This document shows positions 1-8,063 of a stretch of DNA of 20,678 nucleotides, piece after piece (position 1 is the first letter of the stretch; the number at the start of each line of letters is the position of its first letter). The DNA comes from Mesotaenium endlicherianum (Eukaryota > Streptophyta > Zygnematophyceae > Zygnematales > Mesotaeniaceae), in NCBI GenBank assembly GCA_009602735.1, contig WELA01010735.1, positions 705,953 through 726,630 on the forward strand, written 5' to 3'. The notes under the pieces are model-generated. The model was not told the origin of the DNA and did no database searches. It was given only the letters and a program-made list of their open reading frames with translations. Made by a program: the position numbers and the translations under genes.

Positions 1-64
<64 letters not shown>
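1..64. repeat. Compound microsatellite (CT)25(CG)7
   Basis: Twenty-five CT units at 1-50 are followed directly by seven CG units at 51-64. The tract lies upstream of the first recognisable exon of the RAD16-type gene, so it is probably intronic (inference, because the preceding exon is outside the window). Alternating CG of this length can adopt Z-DNA in vitro; nothing here shows that it does. Confidence 0.95.
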
Positions 65-187
65 GTGCCTTGCGTCTCTCCTGCTGCCATACCTTGCGTG
101 TGAGATGTCTGTGACATCAGCCATCACTTCTAGTTGCTCCAGGGCGCGTACAGCTCACAAGGGTGTGAGTGCCGCTTGTTTGTGTGT

Positions 188-210
188 GGGGGGTGGGGTG
201 GGGGGGGCAG
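188..210 (+). promoter_or_regulatory. G-rich 3' splice site with G-quadruplex potential
   Basis: The acceptor AG at 209-210 is preceded by G6-T-G4-T-G8-C (188-208), which is almost all G where a plant intron normally has a U-rich or pyrimidine tract. The exon that begins at 211 is supported by protein homology and by phase, so the acceptor is probably real. The G runs meet the usual pattern for an intramolecular quadruplex. Confidence 0.6.
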
Positions 211-1507
211 GTGTTTTTGATGGACCCCTGGTGGAATCCGGCGGTGGAGCAGCAAGCGCAGGATCGCATCCATCGGCTGGGGCAGTACAAGCCTATCAGG
301 TGAGAGCCGCATTTGCGCATGCCAAATCGGAGGCTTCCGAGAGACGCCCGTGCTGGACTCCTGACCCTGCGGTGCTCTCATGCTTTCATTTGAGAGAGGC
401 ATGAGATCGAGGAGTCATTAAGCAGAGTGCGACTGCACGCATACTTGTTCACGTTACAAATGCTTGACAACCACTTATGTATGTTATGTATCTGACACCG
501 TATGACATCCATGCCTTGTTGCGATACATCTTTACGCCCGGCCAGTGTTGTCCCACCCCCTGCATTAGCCACCTGGCATGCGCCTGGTGGCACTAGTATC
601 TTCTTTTAAAATCGCCAACCAGTTTGTTACTGTTTTTGAGGCAAATGTTGAGCGTGGATGATGTATTTTGCCAACGCCTGATCGCCACCAGGCCAATTTG
701 TTGTTGCGTGCAAGATGTGAGGCTTAGACTCGAGAATGAAGGTGGGGTGTAAGACTTTGATAATATTTGATTGCTTATTCACTTGCCTAGGTAGTCTATT
801 GCGGCGGCCCTTCGTTATGCTAGCCCGACAAATCTTCCGACACCAGAGTGCGCCCACCTGGGTCTCTTGCATCTTGATTTGCCTCTGCTGTTGCCGTTTG
901 GAAACCTAAGCCTTGTCAATATGATAGGTAACAGTCAAGCTGGGTTGTTCAACTGGGTGACCGGGCTTCATCTGTGTGCCTCTGTCCTTGTGGGTCGCTT
1001 TCTTGTGATTGGTTTCAGGGTCGTGCGGTTTGTGATCGAGAATACGATCGAGGAGCGCATTTTGAAGCTCCAGGAAAAAAAGCAGCTGGTCTTCGAAGGG
1101 TGGGCAAGCTTGTGCTGACTTTGCGCTCTGGCTTGTCCGATTTCTGCGCTGCTCGAGTTAGGATGCCTTCTGCAGTTTGCTCCAAAGGTGGTGGAAGGAG
1201 TCGACTTTTTATATCTGTGCAAGTTTATAAAGTATGTCGTGCATTATTTTAGCATTTAATTTTGATGTTGCCGCTTAATTGTCAAGAAGGGCGGGAAGGG
1301 CTTGAAGGGCTTATCTGATAGTCTCGCACTTCCTGGCTCCACGATGCAACTTGTGATGATTGCGGCATATTATAAGGATATTGTCATTTGACTGAAATCG
1401 GTTCGGGTTTGTCAACCTTTGAAATGCGTTGCAGGACTGTGGGAGGATCTTCGGAGGCACTTGGCAGGCTGACAGAAGACGATCTACGCTTCTTGTTTTC
1501 AAATTGA
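211..1507 (+). CDS. RAD16: RAD16-type SNF2/Swi2 DNA-repair helicase, last three exons (5' part outside window)
   Basis: This is the C-terminal end of a SNF2-family ATPase of the RAD5/RAD16 branch. In yeast, RAD16 acts with RAD7 in global-genome nucleotide excision repair; plant copies are annotated by homology. Exon 211-299 encodes [19 protein letters not shown] followed by [10 protein letters not shown], which is SNF2 helicase motif VI with its Q, R, H-R and G-Q residues. The donor is GTGAGA at 300. Exon 1019-1099 encodes [18 protein letters not shown] and then EKKQLVFEG. The donor is GTGGGC at 1100. Exon 1435-1507 encodes [20 protein letters not shown] then FSN and TGA (1505-1507). Codon phases match across both introns (2+1 at each junction), and all introns are GT-AG. 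The end resembles the family's conserved xDLxFLF terminus. No inactivating change is visible. The family call is by recall, not by search; RAD5-like paralogues are the main alternative. Confidence 0.88.
300..1018 (+). other. Intron of the RAD16-type gene (719 bp)
   Basis: The donor is GTGAGA at 300 and the acceptor is TTGGTTTCAG ending at 1018. The intron interrupts an Arg codon after its second base. Short open frames inside it show no recognisable domain, and I see no repeat or RNA gene in it. Confidence 0.85.
1100..1434 (+). other. Last intron of the RAD16-type gene (335 bp)
   Basis: The donor is GTGGGC at 1100 and the acceptor is GCGTTGCAG ending at 1434. It interrupts a Gly codon after its second base, and the phases agree on both sides. 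Nothing else is recognised in it. Confidence 0.85.
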
Positions 1508-2257
1508 TGAATTGTATGTTTGATATTTTCGAAGGTTTTGACCTTCAAGGTCAAGAGTACTTCTGTCAGGTTGGAGAGACTTTAAGTTCCACTCCTAAGA
1601 AATTATTATCGGTCATATACAGGTCAAGGTTGTGACCGTTGGCCCTTTTTAGTCGAAATACCTGTGAATTGCTCTGTAAATGGCGTATTTCATGACATGC
1701 CTTTTCCTTTCAAAATAGTCAAAATTGCGCAACCCAAACAAATTGAGTAGGAACCTTTGGGGTTGTGATATTTTGATCTTTATTTTTCACTATTGGCATG
1801 AACCTGTAGTAGAAAATCTACCATTTGCAACCAATCGTGCTCAAAGTTACAAATATTATTCGCGAATTTCCAAGGTGTGCCAACTTTAAGGGGAACTTTG
1901 AATGTACAAAATGTTTGTTTGATGCCAAGTTTTGCACGAATATATATAATGTAAATGTCAAACTAATATTTTAAACACGTATTCCTCAACCAGGGCGCTA
2001 GACGTCGATAATATTTGAGACCCTAGACCCTAGTATCATGCGATTGAGTATATACGCCTACACTTCTTTCTACTTTGGTTCTTCGGTTCTAAGGTATTAC
2101 TTACTCAAGCTTGCGTTTGATTATTGGCATCCTCAACATTGAGCATACTTAGAGAACATTCCATGCCAAAATCCACATGACGAAGAGCTCGAGTGTCGTA
2201 CATTCACAAGAACATCGGGAATTATGGTGTAAAGAAGACGAATAGTGTTCTGGAGCT
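1508..2257 (+). other. 3' UTR and downstream flank of the RAD16-type gene
   Basis: This AT-rich, non-coding stretch follows the TGA. I found no canonical AATAAA on the plus strand; plant polyadenylation signals are loose, so the transcript end cannot be placed. A perfect 8-bp inverted repeat lies at 1538-1554. No gene or recognisable element is seen until the retroelement remnant begins. Confidence 0.6.
1538..1554. repeat. Perfect palindrome TTGACCTTCAAGGTCAA in the 3' UTR
   Basis: Two 8-bp arms flank a single central C, 31 bases after the stop codon. Each arm carries a TTGAC core (W-box type). It overlaps an alternative short hairpin formed by GAAGGT (1531-1536) and ACCTTC (1541-1546). Confidence 0.7.
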
Positions 2258-3490
2258 GTCTTTGTGGTGGAGGGGCATGACGTCTTTGTGTTGGAGGGGC
2301 ATGAAGCAGCAGTATGAAGATGTAAGGCGTGCTGAAGCTATTCCCGGATCAAAGCGGGCTTCTCGGAGCAGCATCCACATATCGCAGTGCCAATCATGGG
2401 CCTAGGCTACCGCTGGAGCTGCGACTTAGCAGGTGAGCTGCCTCTGTCCAATAGGGGTAACAAGTTCTTGATCATGATCATGATTAGCACTTTTCGAGAT
2501 GGGTAGAGGTGGTAGTAGGTACCTTTTACACCCAAAGAAAGTATTGGGATTGCAGAAACACTTCTCAACCACGTGATTGTGCGGCATGGAGCACCAGCAA
2601 AAGTGTTGACAAAACAAGGGTCTGAGCCTTAGGGAGCAATTCAACAATTTGTTGGACATGTGTTTTATCGACCATTGCACTACCGCTAGAGATCATCCAC
2701 AGGCAAAAGGTATGGCAGAAAGAATGGTACAAACCATCGAGTTAACACTACAAACTGCTTGGAGAATGATAAGCAGGATTAGGACTTAGCCTTAGCATGG
2801 CTAGTCATGAGCCACCACTTCAACAAGCAATCTGCTTTGGCGAATAACTTGCCTGACCTGATCTTGTTTGGAAGAAGTTGAGTGGTGCCTATGAGAATCA
2901 AGCTGGAATTCAATTAAGTGAACAACCTGGACAGCCTAGGACTGTTAAAAGTGATGATACATCGGAAGGTGTTGTTTGAGCGTATGAAGCCAGTTGTTTC
3001 GGACAACCTGAAGGTTACACAAAGATAAGATACACATCGCTATACAAGACCAGAGATGGGAGCTACAGGCTGCAAATACACAGGTCCAGGAGGGAGACTT
3101 TGTGTATAGGGAAGCGGCAGACAAAGACTACCATGGACTACCATGGACACCAGCTCAGGTGCAGTTATCTGGCGAGTCAAGCATGCATTTGGAAATGTTG
3201 TGCAAGAATTGAAAGGATCAGATGGCAATAACATACAAGATTATGCGCAAATTTGTTCGTTATGCCACGTGCCAAAGATTGATCCCACCATGAAAGCTGA
3301 GCCCGAGGAATTGGGGCCCGCTACGCCTTGTGCCAGGTGCAAAGTGCAGAATGATCGAGAGGCTATTATGACGTGTGACAAGTACAAAGCTAGATCGCAC
3401 ATTTTCTGCATTGACGATGAAGATGTGATGGCAAGATGGTAGGAATGTTCCAATTGTGTCAAAGTCCTTGGCAAAAGACGAGATGGAAAG
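2258..3490 (+). pseudogene. Element E: decayed Ty3/gypsy integrase with C-terminal PHD-like finger
   Basis: The frame from 2345 reads RIKAGFSEQHPHIAVPIMGL and then GYRWSCDLAGELPLSNRG, the linker and start of an integrase core; the first catalytic Asp lies in the CDLAGEL stretch. After several frame changes and stops come VLTKQGSE (the second catalytic Asp position now reads Lys), DHPQAKGMAERMVQT (the catalytic Glu kept in GMAER), and an integrase tail. The frame 3143-3442 then reads CSLCHVPKIDPT and a Cys-rich module (separate entry). Reverse transcriptase and gag are not recognisable upstream. A 24-bp direct duplication at 2258-2305 and a 10-bp one at 3126-3145 add to the decay. The sequence pattern matches, from memory, a non-chromodomain gypsy lineage of mosses and streptophyte algae that carries a PHD finger in this place. 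Non-functional copy. Confidence 0.75.
3323..3460 (+). pseudogene. PHD-type zinc finger at the end of element E pol
   Basis: In the frame of 3143-3442 the spacing is PCARC, then about 11 residues, then TCDKYKARSHIFCIDDED, then MARW, a stop, ECSNC. This is the C4-H-C3 layout of a PHD finger: C-x2-C, C-x2-(Y), H-x2-C, then W and C-x2-C. The fourth ligand, normally Cys, is Tyr (CDKY), and an in-frame TAG sits between the Trp and the last Cys pair. PHD fingers read histone H3 tails; at the end of an integrase one would be expected to guide insertion, as a chromodomain does (inference). Confidence 0.65.
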
Positions 3491-3598
3491 CATAACTAGC
3501 TTTCAATTGTGAAGCGGGACGCCTCAGTTGAAAGAGAGAGGAGTAAGATGAGTTGAAGACACAAAATTTTCTAACAACCTGAACCCTTTGAAACAACT

Positions 3599-4027
3599 TT
3601 GACAAGAGAAGCCATGGAATTGAGCTTGTGTAGCCACCCAGGTCAATGAAGTATAGAAACTATAGTCAATTGAATTTGACCAAGCACCGACACACATGCA
3701 AACATTGCAAAGTCAACGGTCAATGATTGACTAGGCCACTGATACATGTGTAGGCCACCAACACACGTGCAACAGGCATCGACACAACTAGGCACAACAG
3801 TTGTCACGGTCAAAGGTCAGTGTCATTTAGGTGCGCTCAGCTTTGAATTGAGAATTAACTAAGGAAGTACGAGTAGAGTCAGCATGACAAGGCTGACCTG
3901 GACTTTGACTTACGATGAGAACCCCAACTTGACTTTGTCTTAAGGGAGTCATGATGTATGGTGGCAACAGATCTGTCACTCTGGAATGGGTGATGTGGAA
4001 TGGGTGATGTGAACAGCTACGCTTGAC
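3599..4027. promoter_or_regulatory. Dense cluster of TTGAC (W-box type) cores
   Basis: Eleven TTGAC or GTCAA pentamers occur at 3599, 3642, 3665, 3676, 3712, 3719, 3727, 3809, 3905, 3929 and 4023. A random sequence of this length would hold about one, counting both strands. TTGAC is the core bound by plant WRKY factors. Function here is inference. Confidence 0.5.
3983..4010. repeat. 14-bp perfect tandem duplication
   Basis: GGAATGGGTGATGT occurs twice in direct succession (3983-3996 and 3997-4010). Confidence 0.9.
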
Positions 4028-4159
4028 TTGGTCCACTGGCAGTCATGCGAGAAACGGCCATCGCAAGTGTGACACCTTGGAAGGTGTGATGTGGACAATC
4101 ACATTGGACTTGGTCCACTAGCGGCCGAACGAAGACTGGCCACGGCGGATCAGCCATAA
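4004..4159. repeat. Imperfect 82-bp tandem repeat, about two units
   Basis: The unit starting at 4004 and the unit starting at 4086 both begin GTGATGTG and share GACTTGGTCCACT at the same offset (4025 and 4107), followed by similar sequence ending in GGCCA. They are diverged but colinear. Confidence 0.7.
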
Positions 4160-5038
4160 CAACAGGGAACATTTGGAGTTGGTGTTTAAACTCAACTCCG
4201 CCACAAAGGACGAACAAGCCACGCGTGATACACCGTGGCAGCCCCAAAGGGCTGGGTGACATGAGTGTGTGCACGTTGGCCAAAATTGTCTTCGAGGTGC
4301 CTGTGCCGACTAGTTGGAAAAGAAGGCCGGCGCACACGAAACATGAATTATTTGTATGTGCAAAGAAGAAAGAAGAGGGGGGAAAAGGCGCGAAGGCAAG
4401 CATGGCAACAACTCCAAGGCTATAAGGAGCCAAATAGCAACGCTTTAATTGTCCTTTTTGACTTTTTTCTTCCTCTTTGCAATTAGAAACCAGATAGGAT
4501 AATGCATAAGCGTTTCCAAGGGACGATGAAAACTGCCTTACACCCTAGAATTGATAGATTTATTTTTATTGAACAATCTTGACACAAATTGAAGGAGAAC
4601 ACCAGTGTGCAAAAGATACATAAATTGGTGAGCTGCAATTTAAATTTCAAGTTCTCAAAAGTCGCTTGCGAGAAGCAAATGCAAGAATCATTCTCAGTGA
4701 AGAATTAGAATATTTGAACACTTGCTCTGAAGGACTGATGAGCGTGGCAAAGAGCAAAGACCAACCAAACAAGTAGCAATAGTGACTGTAAGTTTTAGAG
4801 TTTTGTAAAATGTACCTAAAAAAAGTAAAGCGAAAGCCTAAAAGGCGACCACCTATGGATTTCAAAATTTCTTGCCACTGCATGCATATAATTTCAGCAA
4901 ATTACAATTTTTGTGCACACGTCGACATGGGCAAAAGAACTACCTAAAAGTAGCAACTTATGCATTAGTAAGATAAGTTGAAGGCACCCAAACTCCATAG
5001 CTAACCCTTTAAAAGATTTTTGAAATGAAAAGCCAAAA

Positions 5039-5541
5039 CGTAGTGATTTGAGTTATAATATATTAGTTTGCATATATTATTACGCTTTTGAATATATTTG
5101 GAGTAGAATTGTGTGGAGTCAAGTGTGAATAGATACTCTTGTGACTTGGTTCATGTCCTTTAAACCTTCTAAGGCATTTTCGAAGTTAGAGGAAGGGCCT
5201 AGAAGAACTCCATGTGGCAAAAGTCAAATGTGCCATTTTTAGGTCAAAAGGACATGTGTACATTATTCTAGAAAGAGGTGGCAAGTTTTGGGATGTGTTG
5301 GGTGCCAACACATCAACATGCACCTTCCTAGAAATTACTTATGTAGCAAGTATATTAACAAGAGCTAGAACATAGAAAGACATTCCAAAATCACTCTTGT
5401 ACGTGCCAAATTCCAAAAATATATTAACTTTCAAGAAGTCATCTCTCTTTCAAGAAGCTACCACTCGTGTTCAAAGGTCCTTGTCTTGAATAAATAAAGT
5501 ATTCTATTTTACTAAGTACTTTATCTATCTGTTTCACTACA
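5039..5541 (+). repeat. 5' LTR of element B
   Basis: The boundaries come from alignment with the inverted copy at 17725-18220 (LTR of element C). The end CACTACA at 5541 directly precedes the primer-binding site. The C copy shows the intact termini TGTAGTGA and TCACTACA; B has CGTAGTGA at its start, one change. AATAAATAAA at 5489-5498 is a good polyadenylation signal near the end of the LTR. Confidence 0.88.
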
Positions 5542-5542
5542 G

Positions 5543-5554
5543 TGGTATCGGAGC
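5543..5554 (+). other. Primer-binding site of element B
   Basis: TGGTATCGGAGC lies one base after the LTR. It matches the 3' end complement of plant initiator-methionine tRNA, typically TGGTATCAGAGC, with one difference. Confidence 0.85.
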
Positions 5555-5578
5555 TAGGCACTTTGGTAGCACAAGAAG

Positions 5579-5955
5579 ATGGCCGATCCTCAAGACCAAC
5601 AGCAAGCTTTTGAAGGAAGCCCTTCCTTTCCAAGACACCCTCCTCCAGCACCGATGGGAGAGCCCACTCAAGAAAATCTGCAACAAGAAGAAGCACCACA
5701 AGGAGGAGCACACTTTCCTCCAGCGTCGATGGGAGAGCCTACTCAAGGAAATCTGCAACAACAAGAAGCACCACAAGGAGGAGCACCGTCAAATCCCGTG
5801 GCAACCGCTATAGCAAAGTTGAGCCCACCACAAGGAGTTCTCGCAAATGAGTGGGCAGCCTTTCTAATGACCGTCCACAACCAAGTGGGCTTGGCCACCT
5901 ATGAAGCAACCGTGCAAGCGTCAAGAGAAGCTATGGCTGCCATGGTGGCCCCTAT
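5579..5955 (+). pseudogene. Element B gag, 5' part (up to the insertion of element A)
   Basis: The ATG at 5579 follows the primer-binding site by 24 bases and is the first in frame. The N-terminus is Pro/Gln/Glu-rich and contains a repeated segment: GEPTQENLQQEEAPQGGA and GEPTQGNLQQQEAPQGGA, about 24 residues apart. It then runs into an Ala-rich stretch ending MAAMVAPI at the target duplication. The frame resumes at 13073 with no loss once element A and one copy of CCTAT are left out. Gag would form the particle that packages the element RNA. Confidence 0.85.
5951..5955. repeat. Left target-site duplication of element A (CCTAT)
   Basis: CCTAT immediately before the 5' LTR is identical to 13068-13072 directly after the 3' LTR. 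Five bases is the usual length for Ty3/gypsy integrases. Confidence 0.93.
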
Positions 5956-6699
5956 TGTAAGGTCATAGGTTTATAAAGTGCATTTTTGAGTTTCATTGAA
6001 GTATGTTTTGATTGTACATTAATGTAGAGTGCACTTGTTTGGTCATTTTGATATAAAGTTCATTGAATTTGGTCAAGTATTGAGAGAGTTACGGATTTCT
6101 ATAGTTTAATTAGTTTTGAAGTCGGTTGACGACTGTCCTTAATTTGCGGTGAGCGCGACCGTCGGATTGACCGACAGCGTCGAGCGATCTGGCCCGTTAG
6201 TGTGAACTCGATTCTTCACGTAATTTCGGCTGACGTGGAGTGCCGACTAGGTCAATTTACCTAGAAGTTTCGATTTAGCCTAGCGCGTCTAAGATAGAAT
6301 ATTTCAGTAATGTCGACGCATGTATGTGAACGTCAATTCGGTTCGACACATCATATTAGACTGATTTGGCTTACTCACGAATATTCTGGAAGGGACGATT
6401 TGACAAACACTGAGGAAAATCCGTAGCTTCCTCCTAGGGAGGAGCACTTAGGCAGAAAATTATAAATAGGCATAACTTCTTTGTTTCTTATTTGTTTTCA
6501 CTTCTATAAATTTTCACGGGTTTGTAATGACAAGGCCTTCCATCCTACATCATTTGTGAGCAGTTTATTGCCACTCAAAATGTCAACTAATTTTCCTAAG
6601 CTTTCTTAGCAATATGCCGCTGCACTCTTGAGTATGATTGCAACTAGCTTTGTTCCTCGTGAGTCACTACGCTTCCACTAGGGCACTCTGCCCCTTTCA
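5956..6699 (+). repeat. 5' LTR of element A (744 bp)
   Basis: It starts TGTAAGGTCATAG and ends GCCCCTTTCA, with the primer-binding site two bases later. It aligns over its whole length with 12332-13067, apart from an 8-bp gap near base 14. TATAAATA at 6461-6468 is the probable core promoter. Confidence 0.93.
6461..6468 (+). promoter_or_regulatory. TATA box in the 5' LTR of element A
   Basis: TATAAATA sits about 240 bp before the LTR end and is conserved in the 3' LTR at 12829-12836. Confidence 0.7.
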
Positions 6700-6701
6700 T
6701 C

Positions 6702-6713
6702 TGGTATCGGAGC
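6702..6713 (+). other. Primer-binding site of element A, first copy
   Basis: TGGTATCGGAGC, initiator-methionine type, two bases after the LTR end. It is repeated exactly at 6995-7006. Confidence 0.85.
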
Positions 6714-6736
6714 AGGGCTAGTTTGCATATTATATT

Positions 6737-6841
6737 ATGGAGTCGCAGCCGGCAGTTGGAGGAGGCGAACATGTCGTGCATGTTGAGCGCGCGGGGCAGC
6801 AGGCAGCACCAACAATGACCAGAGAGCAACAAGAGATGTAG
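6737..6841 (+). pseudogene. Truncated gag start in the first duplication unit
   Basis: Thirty-four codons beginning MESQPAVGGGEHVVHVERAG and ending in TAG at 6839-6841. It is the counterpart of the gag start at 7030 and stops just before the junction with the second unit. Not functional on its own. Confidence 0.8.
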
Positions 6842-6994
6842 GCGATGCTAGAGCAGTTTCTTGTTACTCAAAATGTTGAGTATTTTTCCTAAGCTCTCTT
6901 AGCAATATGTCGCTGCACTCTTTAGTATGATTGCAACTAGTTCCTTTCCTCGTGAGTTACTACGCTTCTACTAGGGCACTCTGCCCCTTTCATC

Positions 6995-7006
6995 TGGTAT
7001 CGGAGC
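6995..7006 (+). other. Primer-binding site of element A, second copy
   Basis: TGGTATCGGAGC two bases after the truncated LTR tail (6851-6992). It is preceded by only the last 142 bp of an LTR. Confidence 0.8.
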
Positions 7007-7029
7007 TGGGCTAGTTTGCATATTATATT

Positions 7030-8063
7030 ATGGAGTCGCAGCCGGCAGCTGGAGGAGACGAACATGTCGAGCATGTTGAGCGCGCAGGGCCGCAGGCAGC
7101 ACCAACAATGACCAAAGAGCAACAAGAGATACAGGCGATGCTAAGGCAAATGGCAAATGCAATTGGAGGAGAAGTCTACACCCAGTTTCAACGAAATATG
7201 CGCGCGGAGGTGGAGAGAATGGTGCGAGTTGTTATGGGGAACGCCGCTTGGACGAGTTTGGCACCTGCACCTATTGTGCCACCGATTCATGTTAACCCAG
7301 TGGTGCAACCAGTTATTCCACCCGCATCAGGAGTGCGTGCCCCTAAGCCTGAAGTTTATACTGGAGAGCGTGGATCGCCGCCTGTTCATGAATGGATTTT
7401 TGGAGTGAAGAAGTTTATGGAGTATTCTGCGCTCACGCCCGACAGGCAAGTCGCCTTTGTCATAACTTTACTGCAGAAGAGTGTTGGAGCTTGGTATGAG
7501 CGACAGGAGCAGCTGTCTGGAGTTCCTGCTACTGTTGATCAGCTATTTGAAGGCTTGAAGAGGCAATTTCAACCTATTGCACCCGAGGCTACCGCTCGAG
7601 ATCTATTGGTGCGCCTTCGTCAACGAGGAAGCGTTCAGGAGTATGTATCGCGCTTCAACGAGCTGGTGCTTCAATGTCCATCCATGCACGAGTCGGAGAT
7701 GATGGACAAGTTCAAGAGAGGACTCAAGCCAACTATGGCCAAGGAAGTGGCGCTCAAGGACCCTACCAGTCTTGGAGAAATGATGGCATTGGCAACAAGG
7801 GTCGACGCTGTGGAGTATAGTGAGAGGCAGNGAGAGGCAGTGGGGAAGCCACAACTTTGGAGGATATTGAAACTTTGGATCTCAAGCGCCAAGCACGAGA
7901 GTTCAAGGTCCAGTACCTATGGAGTTGGGACTTGTTCAGAACCAGCGCAGGCAATAAAATTACAAACCGACAGGACCCTGCTATAATTGTGGCAAGCTTG
8001 GACATATGGCTCGAGACTGTCATGTAAAGGCGAAGCAACCTCAACAACAGGAAAAAGGAGGAC
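7030..8063 (+). pseudogene. Element A gag with zinc knuckle
   Basis: The ATG at 7030 is 24 bases after the second primer-binding site. Residues about 100-250 form the retrotransposon gag domain: KPEVYTGERGSPPVHEWIFG, then a helical region with AWYERQEQLSGVP, DQLFEGLKRQF and GSVQEYVSRFNELV. At 7831 the frame meets an N flanked by an exact 9-bp repeat. When only one copy of that repeat is counted, the frame leads to the CCHC knuckle CYNCGKLGHMARDC (Cys codons at 7979, 7988 and 8018, His at 8003). Stops in that frame (TGA near 7871, TAA near 7955) remain, so gag is inactive even without the assembly artefact. Gag would bind and package the element RNA through the knuckle. Confidence 0.85.
7822..7840. 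other. Assembly gap (single N at 7831) between 9-bp direct repeats
   Basis: GAGAGGCAG occurs at 7822-7830 and again at 7832-7840 with the N between them. This looks like two overlapping contig ends joined without being merged. Confidence 0.8.

Larger units (their letters stand above)
3491..5038. other. Non-coding stretch, possibly the 3' LTR of element E and older flank
   Basis: No coding region is credible here. A purine-only run at 3530-3548 directly precedes TG at 3549, which is what a polypurine tract followed by an LTR start looks like. The LTR end could not be placed, because no second LTR copy of E is in the window. The stretch holds a TTGAC cluster (3599-4027), a 14-bp and an 82-bp tandem repeat, and a TATAAGGAGCC sequence near 4422 that could be a promoter element. 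From about 4500 to 5038 I see nothing specific. Confidence 0.4.
6558..7144 (+). repeat. 293-bp direct duplication of LTR tail, primer-binding site and gag start
   Basis: Unit 1 is 6558-6850 and unit 2 starts at 6851. Each contains the last 142 bp of the LTR, TGGTATCGGAGC and the gag ATG (6737 and 7030, exactly 293 apart). Unit 2 fades into unique gag sequence near 7144. The LTR tail of unit 2 differs from the 3' LTR at 5 of 142 positions, that of unit 1 at about 15, so the two units are not simple copies of each other. Confidence 0.9.

Noticed and set aside
105..404. Open frame of 99 codons on the plus strand
   Set aside because: It overlaps the RAD16-type exon 211-299 in another frame; the exon reading has family motifs and matching splice phases.
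2018..2033. Telomere-like CCCTAGACCCTAG
   Set aside because: Fewer than two full units and not the plant CCCTAAA repeat.
3143..3442. Host gene for a small Cys-rich protein
   Set aside because: It directly continues decayed integrase sequence and matches the expected C-terminal finger of that element type.
4017..4433. Open frame of 138 codons on the minus strand
   Set aside because: No recognisable domain; it lies in repeat-rich non-coding sequence and overlaps the 82-bp tandem repeat.
5439..5776. Minus-strand frames across the B LTR and gag start
   Set aside because: Low-complexity Leu/Ser-rich translation of the repeated Gln/Glu-rich gag region on the other strand.
5543..7006. TGGTATCGGAGC sites as parts of tRNA genes
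   Set aside because: Only the primer complement is present, each time directly after an LTR end; no cloverleaf surrounds it.
7822..7840. 9-bp repeat at the N as a target duplication of a removed element
   Set aside because: The sequence between the copies is a single N, the length is unusual for the elements present, and a second N shows the same pattern with a different repeat length.
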